A stretch of 64,000 nt of DNA from Delphinus delphis (taxonomy: Eukaryota; Chordata; Mammalia; Artiodactyla; Delphinidae). The stretch lies in the NCBI RefSeq assembly GCF_949987515.2, contig NC_082690.1, positions 108,374,400 through 108,438,399 of the forward strand, read 5' to 3'. The notes beneath the pieces are model-generated. The model had not been told where the DNA came from. It saw nothing but the letters and a program-made list of their open reading frames with translations, and did not search any database. Shown here one piece after another: positions 38,690-50,869 of this stretch. How positions within the stretch are numbered: the first letter of the stretch is position 1; every line of letters begins with the position of its first letter. Made by a program: the position numbers and the translations under genes.

Positions 38690-38850
38690 GGACTCCCTGT
38701 GTCCGGCTCTGAGCCATGAACATTTCCGGCAAAAACAGAGAAGAAAGAAATTCTCCCAGCCCACTGTGTTCCTCATATCAGCAAAAGCAGTGTGAGCTGA
38801 GCTTGCAAAATAAACAGGGCTCAATGTAAACACTGCAGCAGGTCCTGGGG
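38690..38850. promoter_or_regulatory. Candidate FOX-motif element
   Basis: AT-richer stretch between GC-rich blocks with two forkhead-type sites in the same direction, ataaaca (38810-38816) and gtaaaca (38826-38832), 16 bases apart. No repeat recognised. Low certainty. Confidence 0.3.
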
Positions 38851-39199
38851 ACGGAGCTAAGAATACACACTGGGGGAGGAAGGTGGGAGCCGACTTCTCC
38901 ATCGGGTCCCCAGAGAGCCGCAGGGTCCCTGCCCCGGAGCAGCCCTGACGGGGAGGGGCCGGGGCGCTGGGGGCCGCGTTCTCAGGACCCGTCCCAGGGC
39001 CTGGCGTGTCGGAATCTGACCGCTGCCGCCCGTGGACCTTACTGCTTGCCCTCACCTTGGCCCTCAGTGCTCCTGCGCGGCCTCTTCTCAACCAGACCCC
39101 TTCTGTTTGGGCAATACTCTCCTGCTTTCTTCTGTCTCTCTCCACCTCATCTCCCCTTCTGTCTGTGGCTTCCGCCGGGACCAGCGCTTTACCTAACCA

Positions 39200-39262
39200 G
39201 CTAACTAGGCAACCGCTCAACCTCTCCGGGCCTCAGTTTCCCCACCGGTAAAAGAGACTTCA
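39200..39262 (+). repeat. MIR-like SINE fragment
   Basis: 'ccgctcaacctctccgggcctcagtttccccaccggtaaaag' matches the MIR core in direct orientation. Confidence 0.65.
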
Positions 39263-41599
39263 TTTGGGCAAACGGGTCCTTGCCAGGGTAGAGAACGCAA
39301 CGCGACAAAGCAGTTCAAGCCCTCTCCTCGCACAGCTAAGGGGGCCAGCGGGCTCCCCAGGCCAGCGGGCGGCAGGCTGCGGCGGGGGAGCGCTGCGTCT
39401 GCTCCCCATTCCCCCGGAGCGAGGCAGGCCTGCACAGCCAGCCCGGGCCAGGGACGGGGCATCCTGAGGGCGGGTGGGGGGCTCTGAGCAGGAGTGCGAG
39501 CTGCAACGAGGCTGCAGGACCCCGGAGAGAAGGAAGTGTGGGGGGCCCTCCAGCCCATGTGGCCCCTGGACTGGACATGGGAAGGAGACTCCTCGCCGGG
39601 AAACAGAGGCCCCCCTGCACAAGCTGAGCTGGCCTCCCCCACCCCCCGTGACTCCCTGCAAGTGGACAGCCCGGCCACTGACCCTCAGAATGACCTGCGC
39701 CCAGGACGGGGATGGGGGCAGCCGCTGTGCCCCCCGAAGTCCCCTCCCCCTCCCCTCCAAGCCCCTCGTCCTGTGGCTGAGTGAGCCGCCGGGCCGGGAC
39801 CGCCGTCACCGCGGAGGGCCTGAGCTGAGATGAGGAAGCAGTTGGGGGCCAGGCTCCCTTCCGGCCTGAGGCCAGCCCGGTGGGGCTGGGGGAGGCCCGG
39901 GGCTCCGGCTGGCACTGCCACCACTGCAGGCCTGCTGGGCTTCCCAGGGCTGGACGGCTGCTGGATTTCCTGTCCCCAGCTTCCCTCAGCCAGCAGGATT
40001 GCGAGGGGGGTTGTTTATGGTCCCGATGGCTGCGGTGATAACGTGGGGCCTGGGACACGCCACTGTGCCCTCTGGGCCCGGCGGGGCCCTTTCCCAGGGT
40101 CTGTCCCCGAGGGGGGCATCGGCTAGCGGGGGCGGGGCTGGGCAGGCTGAGCTGGACGCCGGCCCACGGCAGCCTCTGCCCGGGTCCAGCACGTGTCCAC
40201 GGGGCAGAGATTCAGCGTGGAGCACGGCCTGCTCCCTGCCTTGAGACCTGGGGGCATGACTGTGCCTCTTGGGCGGAACCAGCTCCTGGGAGGCAGGACG
40301 GGGACGAAGGCGACACAGAGCCCATCTCCCTGAGCGTGTGCGGAACATCCGGAATACTTGCTGCCCAGAAACGGCCCCTGTCCCGGGCGCAGAGCCTGAC
40401 GGTGGAGGCCACCAGGGGCCTTGCTCCCAACCTTGCCCCCAGGGATCAGGGACTCCAGAAAACCCTTCCCTTTGTTGTTCAGATCTGAAGAAATGTGGGC
40501 CCATAATTCTGTATCTCCAAGGCCAACGTGGGCCGCACCTCAGCCCGCCACACCGACCCTGGCTGCACAAGGGCTGAGCCCTGGCTCTCAGACCCCCACC
40601 GGCGGCCAGATGGCTCCAGGGAACCCTGTCTCCTACCCTTCATCACCCCCAGAGGACACCAGGCTCTGGTTTAGGTTTCAAGGGGTGGCCTGTCCGGAGG
40701 AACAGTGGGCAGAGCCGTAAGAGAGGCCCAGGACAGTGGGACAGGGGACAGAACCAGACCAGGGCAGGGACTTGAGGAGGGGTAAGCACATTTGGATGAC
40801 AGGGCAGCGGGGCGCTCCCAGGGCTGCTGGGTGGGGGCCGGCTCACGCGCCCATGGGCCACCACGACCCCTGCCAGCGGCGGGGGCCAGTCAGTGAAGGC
40901 TGCCTTGGCCAGAGCTGGGCAAGGAGGTGGGGGTGGGGGGCCCTGGGTCCTTTCCCCGGCTCTACCTCTGCATCCGTTGATGTCTGGAAGCCCCGCCCCA
41001 CTGGTCCCCCCAGCCGGGTGCCTGGTCTGCTGTACTGGGCGTGGCCACCTGCTGCTTCTCCCGGAATCTGCCAGCCCCAAGTCCCGGGTCCCACACGAGG
41101 AGACGAGTGAAAGCCAAGGACGGGTCACCAGAGAGGCGGAGTCCAGGCCCCAGAGCCTCTGATGCCGTTCAGCCTGGGGAGCTGGCCGTTCCTAGCTTCA
41201 GTACCCATCCTGCCAGACAGGGCATCTGCCACTGGACCACCTGCCTGGGCACAGGAGAGCCACCAGGCCCGCCGAGGCCTGCGCTGACCGAGACGGGCCA
41301 GCCCTCCGGCGGGGTCAGGGTGTTGGCGTCACACAGCCCTAGAGGGCCAGGCCCGAAGTGAGAGCCCCCGTGGGCACCTGGACAGTGGCCCTCCCCCACG
41401 TACAGGATCGTGGCCCATACCCGCCCAGGCCAGGGAAGACTGCTGGTGGGCAGAGGGTCGTCCTGCAGGCCCAGGCCAGGGTGGGTGGGGCAGGAACCCG
41501 GAGCTGTGCCCCTGCCCGCCTGCCCAGCTGCAGCAGAGATGGACACGGGCCAGAGCCAGGCGTTGCCCAGGAAACCGAGAGTCGGACGCATCCCTGCTC

Positions 41600-41690
41600 A
41601 ACCGAAATTCCTCTATTTTTAGCCCCCCGGCTGCTTTCAGATAAAGTCCATGTAGATGAACGAGCTGTTCGGCAAGATAACAGCCTGCTC
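41600..41690. promoter_or_regulatory. MEF2 plus GATA motif cluster near exon 15
   Basis: A perfect MEF2 site (ctatttttag, 41613-41622) is followed by two AGATAA GATA-factor sites at 41639-41644 and 41675-41680, all within 70 bases, about 0.8 kb into intron 15. MEF2 and GATA4 jointly drive cardiac genes, and KCNQ1 is a cardiac channel, so this is a sensible muscle-enhancer candidate. Binding is inferred from motif only. Confidence 0.4.
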
Positions 41691-42267
41691 CAAACCACGG
41701 AGACTTCAAAGGGCGCAGGCCGCCCCCTCCCATTCCACAGATCCTCCGAGGCTCCCAGGATGCCCTGGGAAGGGTTCCGGAGCTGAGAGGCGGGGCCGCG
41801 GGCACAGAGCCCGGCGGGCACTGGGGTGTCCCGGCCACCGAGGCTGCCGGTGCCCTGGAGCGGAGGGGGCACGGCGTCCACGTCCCACCGGACAGCCAGC
41901 AGGGCCTCGGCCGTCACTCCCCACCTCCCTTGCTGTCAGGACCCTGCGGAGGAGGGTCCTGGAGCCCACACCCCCTCCTCCCCACTTGACGCACCCTCGT
42001 GTCCCTGTCGGCACCTCTGAGTCCCTGAGTGCAAGCGGGCTGGGGGCTGCCAGTGGACAACACTGCCCACCTCAGCGTGCACCGGGCGGTCCTCAGCTAT
42101 GCCAGGGAGGAACTGTGGGCACTCGGTGCCACTTGCCAATAATGATGCCACTTGTCAGAGGTCTAAGACCAGCCTGGCCTTCAGCGTCCTCCTCCCGCGG
42201 GGACCGACGCCCAGTGCACATGAGAGAGGAGCTGAAGCCCTACGTCAGGGAGCCCACACCGAGCACA

Positions 42268-42307
42268 GGTGGAAGGAAGGAAGGAAAGAAGGAGGGAGGG
42301 AGGGAGA
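42268..42307. repeat. Short (GGAA)n/(GGGA)n tract
   Basis: About 40 bases of ggaa, gaaa and ggga units, 165 bases downstream (in gene direction) of exon 15. Too short to matter for splicing on present evidence, but it is a polypurine patch close to a splice donor. Confidence 0.85.
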
Positions 42308-42472
42308 CCCCAGACACCTAGGGCACCATCCAAGCCCTGCACGCTCAGGACAGAGCTGGAGAGTGAAACGCCGCTGTGGACGGCACCGTCTGGGCCCCAA
42401 GGCCGCTGCCCGCCGCCCGCCAGCAGCGACGCCACGTGGCCCGCGAGAGCTGTCGTGGGCTTGGGCGCCTAC

Positions 42473-42534
42473 CTTGTCCTCCACGCGGTTCAGGCGGGCA
42501 CCGATCGTGTTGCTGCCTCGGTCCTTACTCTTCT
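42473..42534 (-). CDS. KCNQ1: KCNQ1 exon 15 (62 nt): start of helix D coiled coil
   Basis: On the minus strand acceptor taaccccacag precedes the exon and donor gtaggc follows. The first two bases complete Glu578, then 20 codons read KSKDRGSNTIGARLNRVEDK in phase 0. They equal human residues 579-598. The segment includes the start of helix D (about 585-621), the tetramerisation coiled coil that fixes Kv7.1 subunit partnering, and the beginning of the leucine-zipper site that binds the kinase anchor AKAP9 (Yotiao). Human long-QT positions Thr587, Gly589, Ala590 and Arg591 have the normal residues. The rest of helix D is in exon 16, which I could not find in the 42.4 kb to the left. Confidence 0.98.
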
Positions 42535-43398
42535 CTGTGGGGTTAAAGCACCCAAGTCAGGGACGCCTGGGCTGGCATATGGGGAGGGGTGGGCAGGTGA
42601 CCCCAACTGGGCTCGGGGAGAAGGGCGATGGGGGTGAGGGAGTGAGGGTCAAAGGCCCGAACTTATGGGAATGTCTCTTAGAAGCTCTTCTGTGCTGAGA
42701 ACTTCAGGGGCGGCAGTGGGTGGGCCGGGCGCTGGCTTGCTTGTCCCCACTCCACTCTTTCCGGTTCTGTGACCTCCGAGAGCCTCAGAGGACAGGCACC
42801 CACCCTGCCCGGGGGCTGCCTGAGATGGTGCCCGCTGTACAAAGGTGACATTCCGCCCCAAGGGGGTACTTGCTCTGGCCGGGGAGGCCTGTCGCCCCTG
42901 CGGCCCCTGCCGCCCTGTCCCTGAGTGAGCTGCACCTCCCACTTGAACTTGGGCTAGGGCAACCCCGAGGAACTGGCCTGGCCCTGCCCCCCCTGGTGTG
43001 ACCCCCTAGCCCCCCCCCGGAGGACATGAGGCCGAGCCTCAGAGCTGGAGAGCAGCACCCTTCTTGCTCCCCAACGCTCTAGCTGGCTGCTCACCCCCCA
43101 ACCCCACTCCCAGGCCCCCGCCTTCCCAGGGTCCTGGTCACATTTCCACACTCACATCAATGGCCTAGAAAAGCCCGCCATTTGTAAGGACGCACGCAGG
43201 TTCTTGCACTAACTGAAAATCCCCTGTAAATCGTGTTTGAAGCCAATTTGCTTAGGGTGGGTCTGCCTGCCCCCCTCTCTGGATTTCCTTGTCAGACATG
43301 CACTTTCTGATGGTGGAAGAGGCAGGCGTGGGTGGAGGGATGGTAGGAGGGTGCGGCCTGGGCTGCCACGCCCAGGGTGTCTCCATGCAGAAACCCAC
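42535..43398 (-). other. KCNQ1: KCNQ1 intron 14 (864 nt)
   Basis: Complete short intron between exons 14 and 15, with gt at 43398-43397 and ag at 42536-42535 on the minus strand. It is GC-rich and repeat-poor; no element was recognised. The stretch nearest exon 14 (about 43150-43260) is more AT-rich, but I see no clear motif. Confidence 0.95.
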
Positions 43399-43445
43399 CT
43401 GAGACGGAGATGAAGAGGGAGGGCTTCCCGATGGACTGGTCCAGC
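43399..43445 (-). CDS. KCNQ1: KCNQ1 exon 14 (47 nt): helix C-D linker
   Basis: A very short exon. On the minus strand the acceptor (ccccccag) precedes gctggaccag and the donor gtgggt follows ..gtctcag. The first base completes the split Arg562 codon (ag|g). Fifteen codons read LDQSIGKPSLFISVS, and the last base starts the Glu578 codon. This corresponds to human residues 562-578, the linker between helices C and D, with Gly568 and Ser566 equivalents conserved. The length of 47 nt matches human exon 14 exactly. Because 47 is not a multiple of three, skipping this exon alone would break the frame. The acceptor is preceded by a C-rich stretch, and only 823 nt separate it from exon 13. Confidence 0.98.
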
Positions 43446-44402
<957 letters not shown>

Positions 44403-44509
44403 TTAGCGCGGTGACTGCGCCCGCCTTCCGTGCTCTTCCAGGATTTAAGGAGCTGCCCGCGTGGCACCACGGGGCGGGCCTGGATCAGCGCACATGCAGT
44501 GGCCGGGCT

Positions 44510-44590
44510 CATCCTCCCCGGGAGCTGGGTGACCCTGGGCCGGTACCTCAGCCTCTCTGGGCCTCAGCTTCCTGCCCGCTCACCCGCAGG
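44510..44590 (+). repeat. MIR-like SINE fragment in intron 12
   Basis: 'gagctgggtgaccctgggccggtacctcagcctctctgggcctcagcttcctgccc' follows the MIR core; it starts about 150 bases upstream of exon 13 (gene direction). Confidence 0.65.
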
Positions 44591-45884
44591 GACCTGCCCA
44601 CTCTCCCTTTCCAGGCCGCCGGTCCCTGTTTTCAAGCTGCCTTGGAAGAGCTGGCCCAGCCGAGGGCCTGGGGGCGGGGGGCCAGCATGGCCGCCAGTCA
44701 CTGCGTGGAGGGCACAGCTCCGTGCGGCCACCGCCTGCCTGGGCCCCAAGCTCACCCTCCGCACGCTTGTCGGCCGGCGCACCCACTGCTCTTGGGACGG
44801 GGAGGTGGCCCACCCCACCCCCTTCCTAGGCAGTCCCCTGAGCTGAGCAGGGGTGGCCCCGGGGGACAGGCCTCCTGCTGGGCCTCCCAGGCTGCCTGGG
44901 AAGGGAGGTTGGTCCCACGGCAGGCCTGCGGCCATGGGGGCAGGGAAGGGAACCCCAGAGCTCCAGGCTCGGCGCCAGCCCTGAGCCCATAAATGCCTCC
45001 GGGGCTCAGGTAAGACCACAGCAGAGAGAACGGGGCTTCTCACGACATCAGCAAAACGCCCAGGGAGCATCGGGCTGGCCGTGTCGGGGTCTGATGGCCC
45101 AGGAGGCCCTTCGCCCACACAAGCGAGCCAGAGCTGCGTGGGGATATAGGCTACTTCTATTGGGAGAACCGCGGGGAGACGGGGCTGGGGGCCCCAGGTG
45201 GTCTCATTAACCCTGAAGGACCCACACTAGTGATGGGCTGGGAGGTTCCTGCCTCTTGCTGGGGAGTGTAGGGGGCCTGAGAGACACGCCAGACAGCTGG
45301 CAGGCCAGGGCGGGGCCGGCGGGTCAGAGGGAGAGAAGTAATAAGGCACAGAGGCCCGTTGAGGGTCAGGGCCAGGTCTCAACCCCGGGAGCCCCAGGGC
45401 ACCTGTCCTCCCTGCCCACCTGAGGCCTCCTTCTCCTTGGGGTGCCACCCCAGAGACTGGGGCTACCCCAGGCTAAGGGTAGGGCCACCTCTGCCTTCCA
45501 GAAAGATGGGGTTCCCCTGAGGGCAGGGTCCTGCCTCGATCTCTGGGCACCCTTCAGACATGTCCAGGGGCCCTGCCATCGATGCTGGCGGCTTAACTAT
45601 GTTCTCGCAGCTCCCCACATCGTCCTGGACCCCAGGAACCCTGGGGCAGCGCAGAATCCTCCTCCCTGTCAGGGACTCTGGGCACAAGAATTCCAGGGGG
45701 TTCCTGCTCCCTCAAGATCCGCCAGGCGGGGCCCTCACAGTAACACCCAGCCCCGCTTTGGGCCCCGGGACCACCCCGTGTCCCTCTGTGGCCTACACGC
45801 CGAGGCCCGTGGTGGGGTCTCAGGGTCAGGAGGGGGCGGGACTCTGGCAGGCTCGCTGACTTGCCACACACTGTGGCCCTTAGC

Positions 45885-46040
45885 TACAGGCTAGTGGTAA
45901 TACCCCAGGGCTCAGTTTGTCCTTCTGTGAGTTGGGGATGCGGAGCCCTCTGGCTGGCAGGGAGGGAGTGGGGATGAAGTAAGATGGTAGGTGAGAAAGG
46001 CCAGCGGGTCCTGAACTGGCTCTTGCCAGGAGAGCCCGAG
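45885..46040 (+). repeat. MIR-like SINE fragment in intron 12
   Basis: 'cagggctcagtttgtccttctgtgagttggggatg' and 'gatgaagtaagatgg' resemble decayed MIR sequence. Confidence 0.45.
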
Positions 46041-48679
46041 GTGGCCGTGACAGTGTCTGCGGCCGAGCCCAGGGTCTGCACTGCTGTTCAGCGCACACGC
46101 CACTGAGTTGTGATCTTGGCCTCCTGTGAGCTATACTGGGCACCTCCAGGCCTGCTGGAGCCGTCTGGGGTGGGATCAGAAGAGGGGAAGTCTGGGTTCA
46201 GAGGTCAAAGTGGGGCAGGCCTGGCCTGGAATGGAGCGGGTCCTTGCCCTGGTCCCCCAGACACCCGGGGAGGTCCCGGCCCACAGCGTGCAGGGGAATC
46301 TGGGCACCTGAGCGTGTTAAGAGCCTCTGTGTGCACGAGTGGATACGGATGTCCCCGTGGGAAGGCATAAGAGTACAGGTGACAGGTGTGTGTGTGCCCG
46401 GGCACGCATGTGCTTGTCTGCAGAAGCGGGGGTGCGGGTGGGGTGGGGCTCGTGAGCAGGCCCCCCACCCCCGGCCTTGCCTTGTCTAGGGTGTGGACCA
46501 CAACAGGGTAACCGACGCCCGACTGACACCCAGGACCCGTGGCACGGTGGGGTCCCAGACCCCCTGAGACTCGTCTCGGAGCTGAGAAGTTCACCTCCCG
46601 CCCCCCAACCAGGGTCTGCTCAGAGCTCCTGGAGGCCTTTGTCGAGTGGTGGCCTGGGGCCTGGCTGGAGACATCATCTCAGCTTTCTCTCTAGAGCTCA
46701 TTTCCTTGGCAGCAGCAGGAGCCTGAGATGAGCCGAGATAATGCCGGGCTGTCCAGACTGACCGCCGGTGGACATGCGAGTTCAAGGCAAACGTGAAGGG
46801 CTGAGAGGCTCTGGCTCCTCCGGCCAGACGCAGGGGCGGCCAGCTGGGTACTTATCGGCAGGCGAGGCGGGCAGGGGGGCCACCCGCCACTTCTGCAGCC
46901 CCTGAGGCCAGATGGGGGTGGGCGTGCAGCAGACAGACAGACGGGCTGCTGCGGGGGAAGGGACGGCCTCCCTGACAGCTGGGCCTGGGTGGGGGGCCGC
47001 CCCTGGAGCCCCACAGAGCCCCTCACTGCCAGGGACTCGTCCACCGCTTCTACGTCCGTGCGTGGTCCCTCCTTCCTGGAGGCCTCCTGCTGCCCCAGCT
47101 TCTGGCCTTGCTCAAACCAGGAAGCTCCCGGGAGCCCCTCTGCTCAAAGGGCCCCGCCCAATTTATTGAAGGCCCCCCAGGGGTCCTGCGCCGAGGGGAG
47201 GGGCAGGGAGCAGGGGAGGTGAGGCTGCCCAGCCTCCTTCCGGAAGCCTCCAGGCCATTCGCAGGACCCTGGCCTGTGTCCTGAGGCAGAAAAGGAGACC
47301 CTCGGCCTGGAAGGGAGGTCAGCAACCAGCTGTCTTGCCTGCATGTCTGTGACGGGCGCTCGCCAGCGTCCACAGCTGCTCCAGCCACTGTGGCGCCCAT
47401 CTGCCCAGGGCGGGCTGTGGTTCTGAGCTGGAAGCTGCTCACATCACCCCCAGAGCTGGGCCTGCCATGAACCCCAAGGTTCCGCCTGCCCTGCTGGGTG
47501 CCCCAGACCCTGGAAGCAGCCCCCAGGAAGCCTGCTGTCCACCCTGGCACGGCCCTGCGTGGCCCAACAGTGCCCCAGGCAGAGGTTATGGCCTCTGCCC
47601 TGCCGGGGCCTGCTCTGGAACGCTGGTGGCCCAGCTGCTCAGGCTGGGGACCATCCCCATCCTGGAAGAGTCCCCGCTGACCCCTCTGCTCCCCAGGTTG
47701 ACGTCTGTGGTTTTAGACGTCAGCACCAACGGCCCTCGAGTGAGGGCGACACATCGTGGCCCTTCCGGGGGCCTCTTCTGCTCTTGGGAGCAGTCCTGCC
47801 CAGACCTGACCCCCGAGGGGGGTCCTGCCATTCCTCCTCCTCCCTCCCCAGGAGGCCAGCCCGCCCTCACCCAGCGCCCCCTGAGCTCCCTGCTCCACCA
47901 AGCCACCCCTCTGCTGGTACCGCCAGGGCAGCGGGCCCTCGGGGGAGGAACAGCCACAGAACCCAGACGCCCTCTGTCCGGGGCCGTCGGATCTCGCCCA
48001 GAACACTGCTGGGCAGACCTCCTGGCGCCGGCCGACAATAGCATTCACCACGACTCTTTGTTTCAGCAATGAGGAGTCCCAGGCCCTGGCGGGAGCCTTG
48101 GCACAACTTGGCCCAGTTTGGTGGGGAACGGCCCCCCTCCAGGGCTGCAGGCAGACAGACGGGCAGGCAGCAGGATGCCACCGGGGACTCTGTGTGCAAA
48201 CCACCCAGCCAAGGGGGCCGCGGGTGCTGCCGGGTAGCCGGAGGAGCGGGGCGGCCGGGGCAGGGCCTCACCAGGGCTGTCCTTGGGGCCGGGATCGGTG
48301 GCGGTCGTGTCATGGCAGAGCCAGTGTGAGGGCTGGGCACCCGTGGACGCCGTCCTGGGCCAGCCCCTTGGGCTCCTGCTCCCACTACCGGCGGGGGAAG
48401 GGTTCTTCCCCAGGGCTGCCAGGGGGTGGGGTCTTTCCAGAACCCCGCACTGAGTCTGGCTCTGTGGCCTGGGCGGTGAGGGCTCTGCTGAGGGGGCTGG
48501 GACGAGCCAGTGTAAAGCCTTCAGCCTGGGGTGGGAGGTGCGGCCCGGAGGGGGCTGGCTCTTGTCCCAGCCTCGCTGTGACCTCCCAGGGGCTGTGAAC
48601 AAGCCCCCCCCCGCCCCCAACCTCCCCTGCTTGGCGAAGCAGGCCCAGGGGATGTGGGTATTGGTTGGCTCTGGGCGAC

Positions 48680-48715
48680 CCCCAGTCCTGGCTCCACCCC
48701 CAGTCCTGGCTCCAC
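48680..48715. repeat. 18-bp direct duplication
   Basis: Two adjacent identical copies of an 18-mer (cccccagtcctggctcca) in intron 12. Confidence 0.85.
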
Positions 48716-49447
48716 CAAGGACTCACTTTTGAAAGGCACCGGTGGCCAAGCCTTCTGGAAAGAGAATGGCCTCCCCCAAGGGTCCCTGCTTCCTAAGGTT
48801 CCATGTTCTCAGAGTCAGGGCTGAGCTGGGCCCCACTCCTCAGACGGAGGACGGTCCCCACGTAGGAAGGAGGGCACCAAGCCTGCCGCCAGCTGGCTTC
48901 CTCTGCGGGCTCCCAGGGGCTGCAGGAGACCCACCCCTGGCAGGAGTGCTGATGGGGAAGCCCACAGTCTCCAGCCCCGCCCAGCCAGAGAGACCCTACC
49001 TCTCCCTGCAAAGGTGGGCCACCCCGGGGCACAGAGCAGGGCTGGGTCTCCCCTCTGTTCCGACTCGCACAGGGTGGGCGAGGGGGACAAGAGCCCTGAG
49101 CCGGCCTGGGACAGAACACTTCCTGCCCAGGTGACGCAGGGCGGGCTCCGCACCCTCCCTGAGTCACTCCCACTCCTGTCTGGTGGGGGGTGGGAGGGGC
49201 CCATGAGCCCTCGGGCTCTGCGTGCCTCTGGGCTCTGCGCCGGGCCTCAGGGTCCAGGCCGATCAGGGAAGTGTCCCTCCAGGGTCTGCTGTCTTGGGGA
49301 CGAATCCTGAAGTCATGGCAGGGTGTTTGACGGGTGAAGGGTCAGGTGTCAGATATGGCAGGGTATGGGGACCCCGCAGCCTGCGCTGTGGGTGGGAGAG
49401 GGGCTTTCAGGGTGGACCAGGGCAGGAGGGCTGAGTACAGGACTCAC

Positions 49448-49523
49448 CTGGAATTTCTTCTTGGCCACAAAATACTGCATGCGCCTAATGACCTTGATGG
49501 TGGCCCGGTGGTGCTCCCGCAGC
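49448..49523 (-). CDS. KCNQ1: KCNQ1 exon 12 (76 nt): C-terminal helix B
   Basis: On the minus strand the exon is preceded by an acceptor ending in ctgcag and followed by donor gtgagt. It begins with one base (g) that completes a codon from exon 11, then encodes 25 residues from [11 protein letters not shown] to KKKFQ and ends in phase 0. This equals human residues 506-530, with no difference from the human protein as I remember it. The segment is helix B of the cytoplasmic C-terminus, which together with helix A wraps calmodulin. The basic residues RR (518-519) and KKK (526-528) are implicated in PIP2 and calmodulin binding. The 76-nt length matches human exon 12. Partial gene, intact exon. 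Confidence 0.98.
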
Positions 49524-49799
49524 CTGCAGTGGAGAATGGGGAGGAGGGCGTGAGTGCGGACCAGATGGTCATCCCGCGCCCACCACTCTCAGAGGCTTCC
49601 CAAATGTGCCCCCCATCCCCGGCAAAGGGCTGGGCCTTTCCAGAAACAAGGAGAGTGATCGACCCCCTCCGATGGGGATCTGCAAGCTCACATCCTGGTG
49701 GCAGGAGGAGAGGCTGAGGCCAAGAGGCCTTAAATTAGGGGGATGACCCTAGAGGGACCCTCGCCTTGCTTGTCGCTCAGAAGTGGGGGAGGAGTCAGG

Positions 49800-49935
49800 G
49801 TCCCGAGTTGGCAATGGCTCTGCCCCTCACTCACAGTAGAGCCGCAGAAGCTCCTTTCTACCCTTGGGCCTTCTGGCTGCTCACTAGGAGCGTGGGGAGG
49901 GGTACAAACAGATGACAGCTAAGGTCCTTTCAGCT
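49800..49935 (+). repeat. MIR-like SINE fragment in intron 11
   Basis: 'gttggcaatggctctgcccctcactcacagtagagcc' and 'cttctggctgctcacta' resemble the left part of MIR; weak. Confidence 0.4.
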
Positions 49936-50101
49936 GGAAGGTTTTATAGCCCGCCCACCGGTACCCACTTGGAAAATACAGGGCTGCCGGACAAATGAGC
50001 CAGGGATAGCTACCACCTGAGCCACCCTGCTAAGGAGACCGTGCGGTATCCCCTCTGAAGTTCCTTCTAGAAACATCATTAAAAAGGGAAACACAATCGT
50101 T

Positions 50102-50119
50102 GATATATATATATATATG
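50102..50119. repeat. Short (TA)n run
   Basis: About eight ta/at units in otherwise unique intron 11 sequence. Confidence 0.85.
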
Positions 50120-50869
50120 TTCACAGGAAAAAGACCGGAAGGAAATACATCCACATGGAACCAGTGGGGATTTTCCTTCTGCCTCTGAGGCTTGCATCTG
50201 ACCAAACCTTCTGCTGAGAACACCACCACAGCTGTGTGATGGCTTTGAGAGCGAGGAAGACTCCAAGGGCTGAGATCCCAGAAGAGAAACGAACTGGGAG
50301 AGCCCACGTGCGCGTTTGTGCGTTTGTTGTGTGGGGCATGCTAGCCGAATGGGAGGCAGGGGGCTCCCTGGGCCGGCAGGAGTCCAGGGCTGCAAAGACA
50401 TCCAGGACTTGATGGGCCAAGATCCTGGTGAATGGGGGGCCACAGGGAAGGAAGCCCCCTTTCACGCAATTTCCCCTTGAAGCATTTGTGAACTAAGCCG
50501 CACAGCATGGGGTGAGATTCTGAGAAACGGAGCAAGAAGCAGCTGCTGGAAGGATAAAAGGCTAAGCAGAGGCCTCCACAGACTCACGTCACTGGGGAGA
50601 GGAGAAGCGATTCAGAGTCACCAAGGAGACGGGGTCCTGGCAAACACCCCAAGCTTTGAGATGAGAGCCCCCAACCCTGCCATAGCCTCAAATCACCTCA
50701 ATCCCCGCCTGGAGCAAGGTGCGCTGTCCCGCACCTTTTGCACGCCAGAGAAAACGAATTATCTGTAGGGATAAGATCACGGAGCCTCTATTCTGTTTTT
50801 AATACGCAACAGACTGAAAACAAATGGACAAAACAGACCACGGAAACAGATCTAAAGATGTGGTAGATT

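Larger units (their letters stand above)
1..42472 (-). other. KCNQ1: KCNQ1 intron 15, 5' part (truncated by window edge)
   Basis: The donor is the gtaggc at 42472-42467; the acceptor lies beyond position 1. Most of the stretch is GC-rich with long chance open frames on both strands, none of which shows a recognisable domain. Contents are listed separately: simple-sequence tracts at 3430, 5745 and 8990; a CHR-2 SINE at 6222; L2, MIR, MER20 and MLT1 relics; the L1 island at 32.3-38.15 kb; and several AT-rich non-repeat islands. I see nothing convincing at 1-3429 apart from a G-quadruplex tract, nor at 14000-16430, 22070-24050 or 28000-29650, all GC-rich unique intron. Confidence 0.95.

Noticed and set aside
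1..42472. KCNQ1 exon 16 (rest of helix D, stop codon, 3' UTR)
   Set aside because: No frame contains the expected continuation after ..NRVEDK. The last intron is long in mammals, so the exon most likely lies left of the window.
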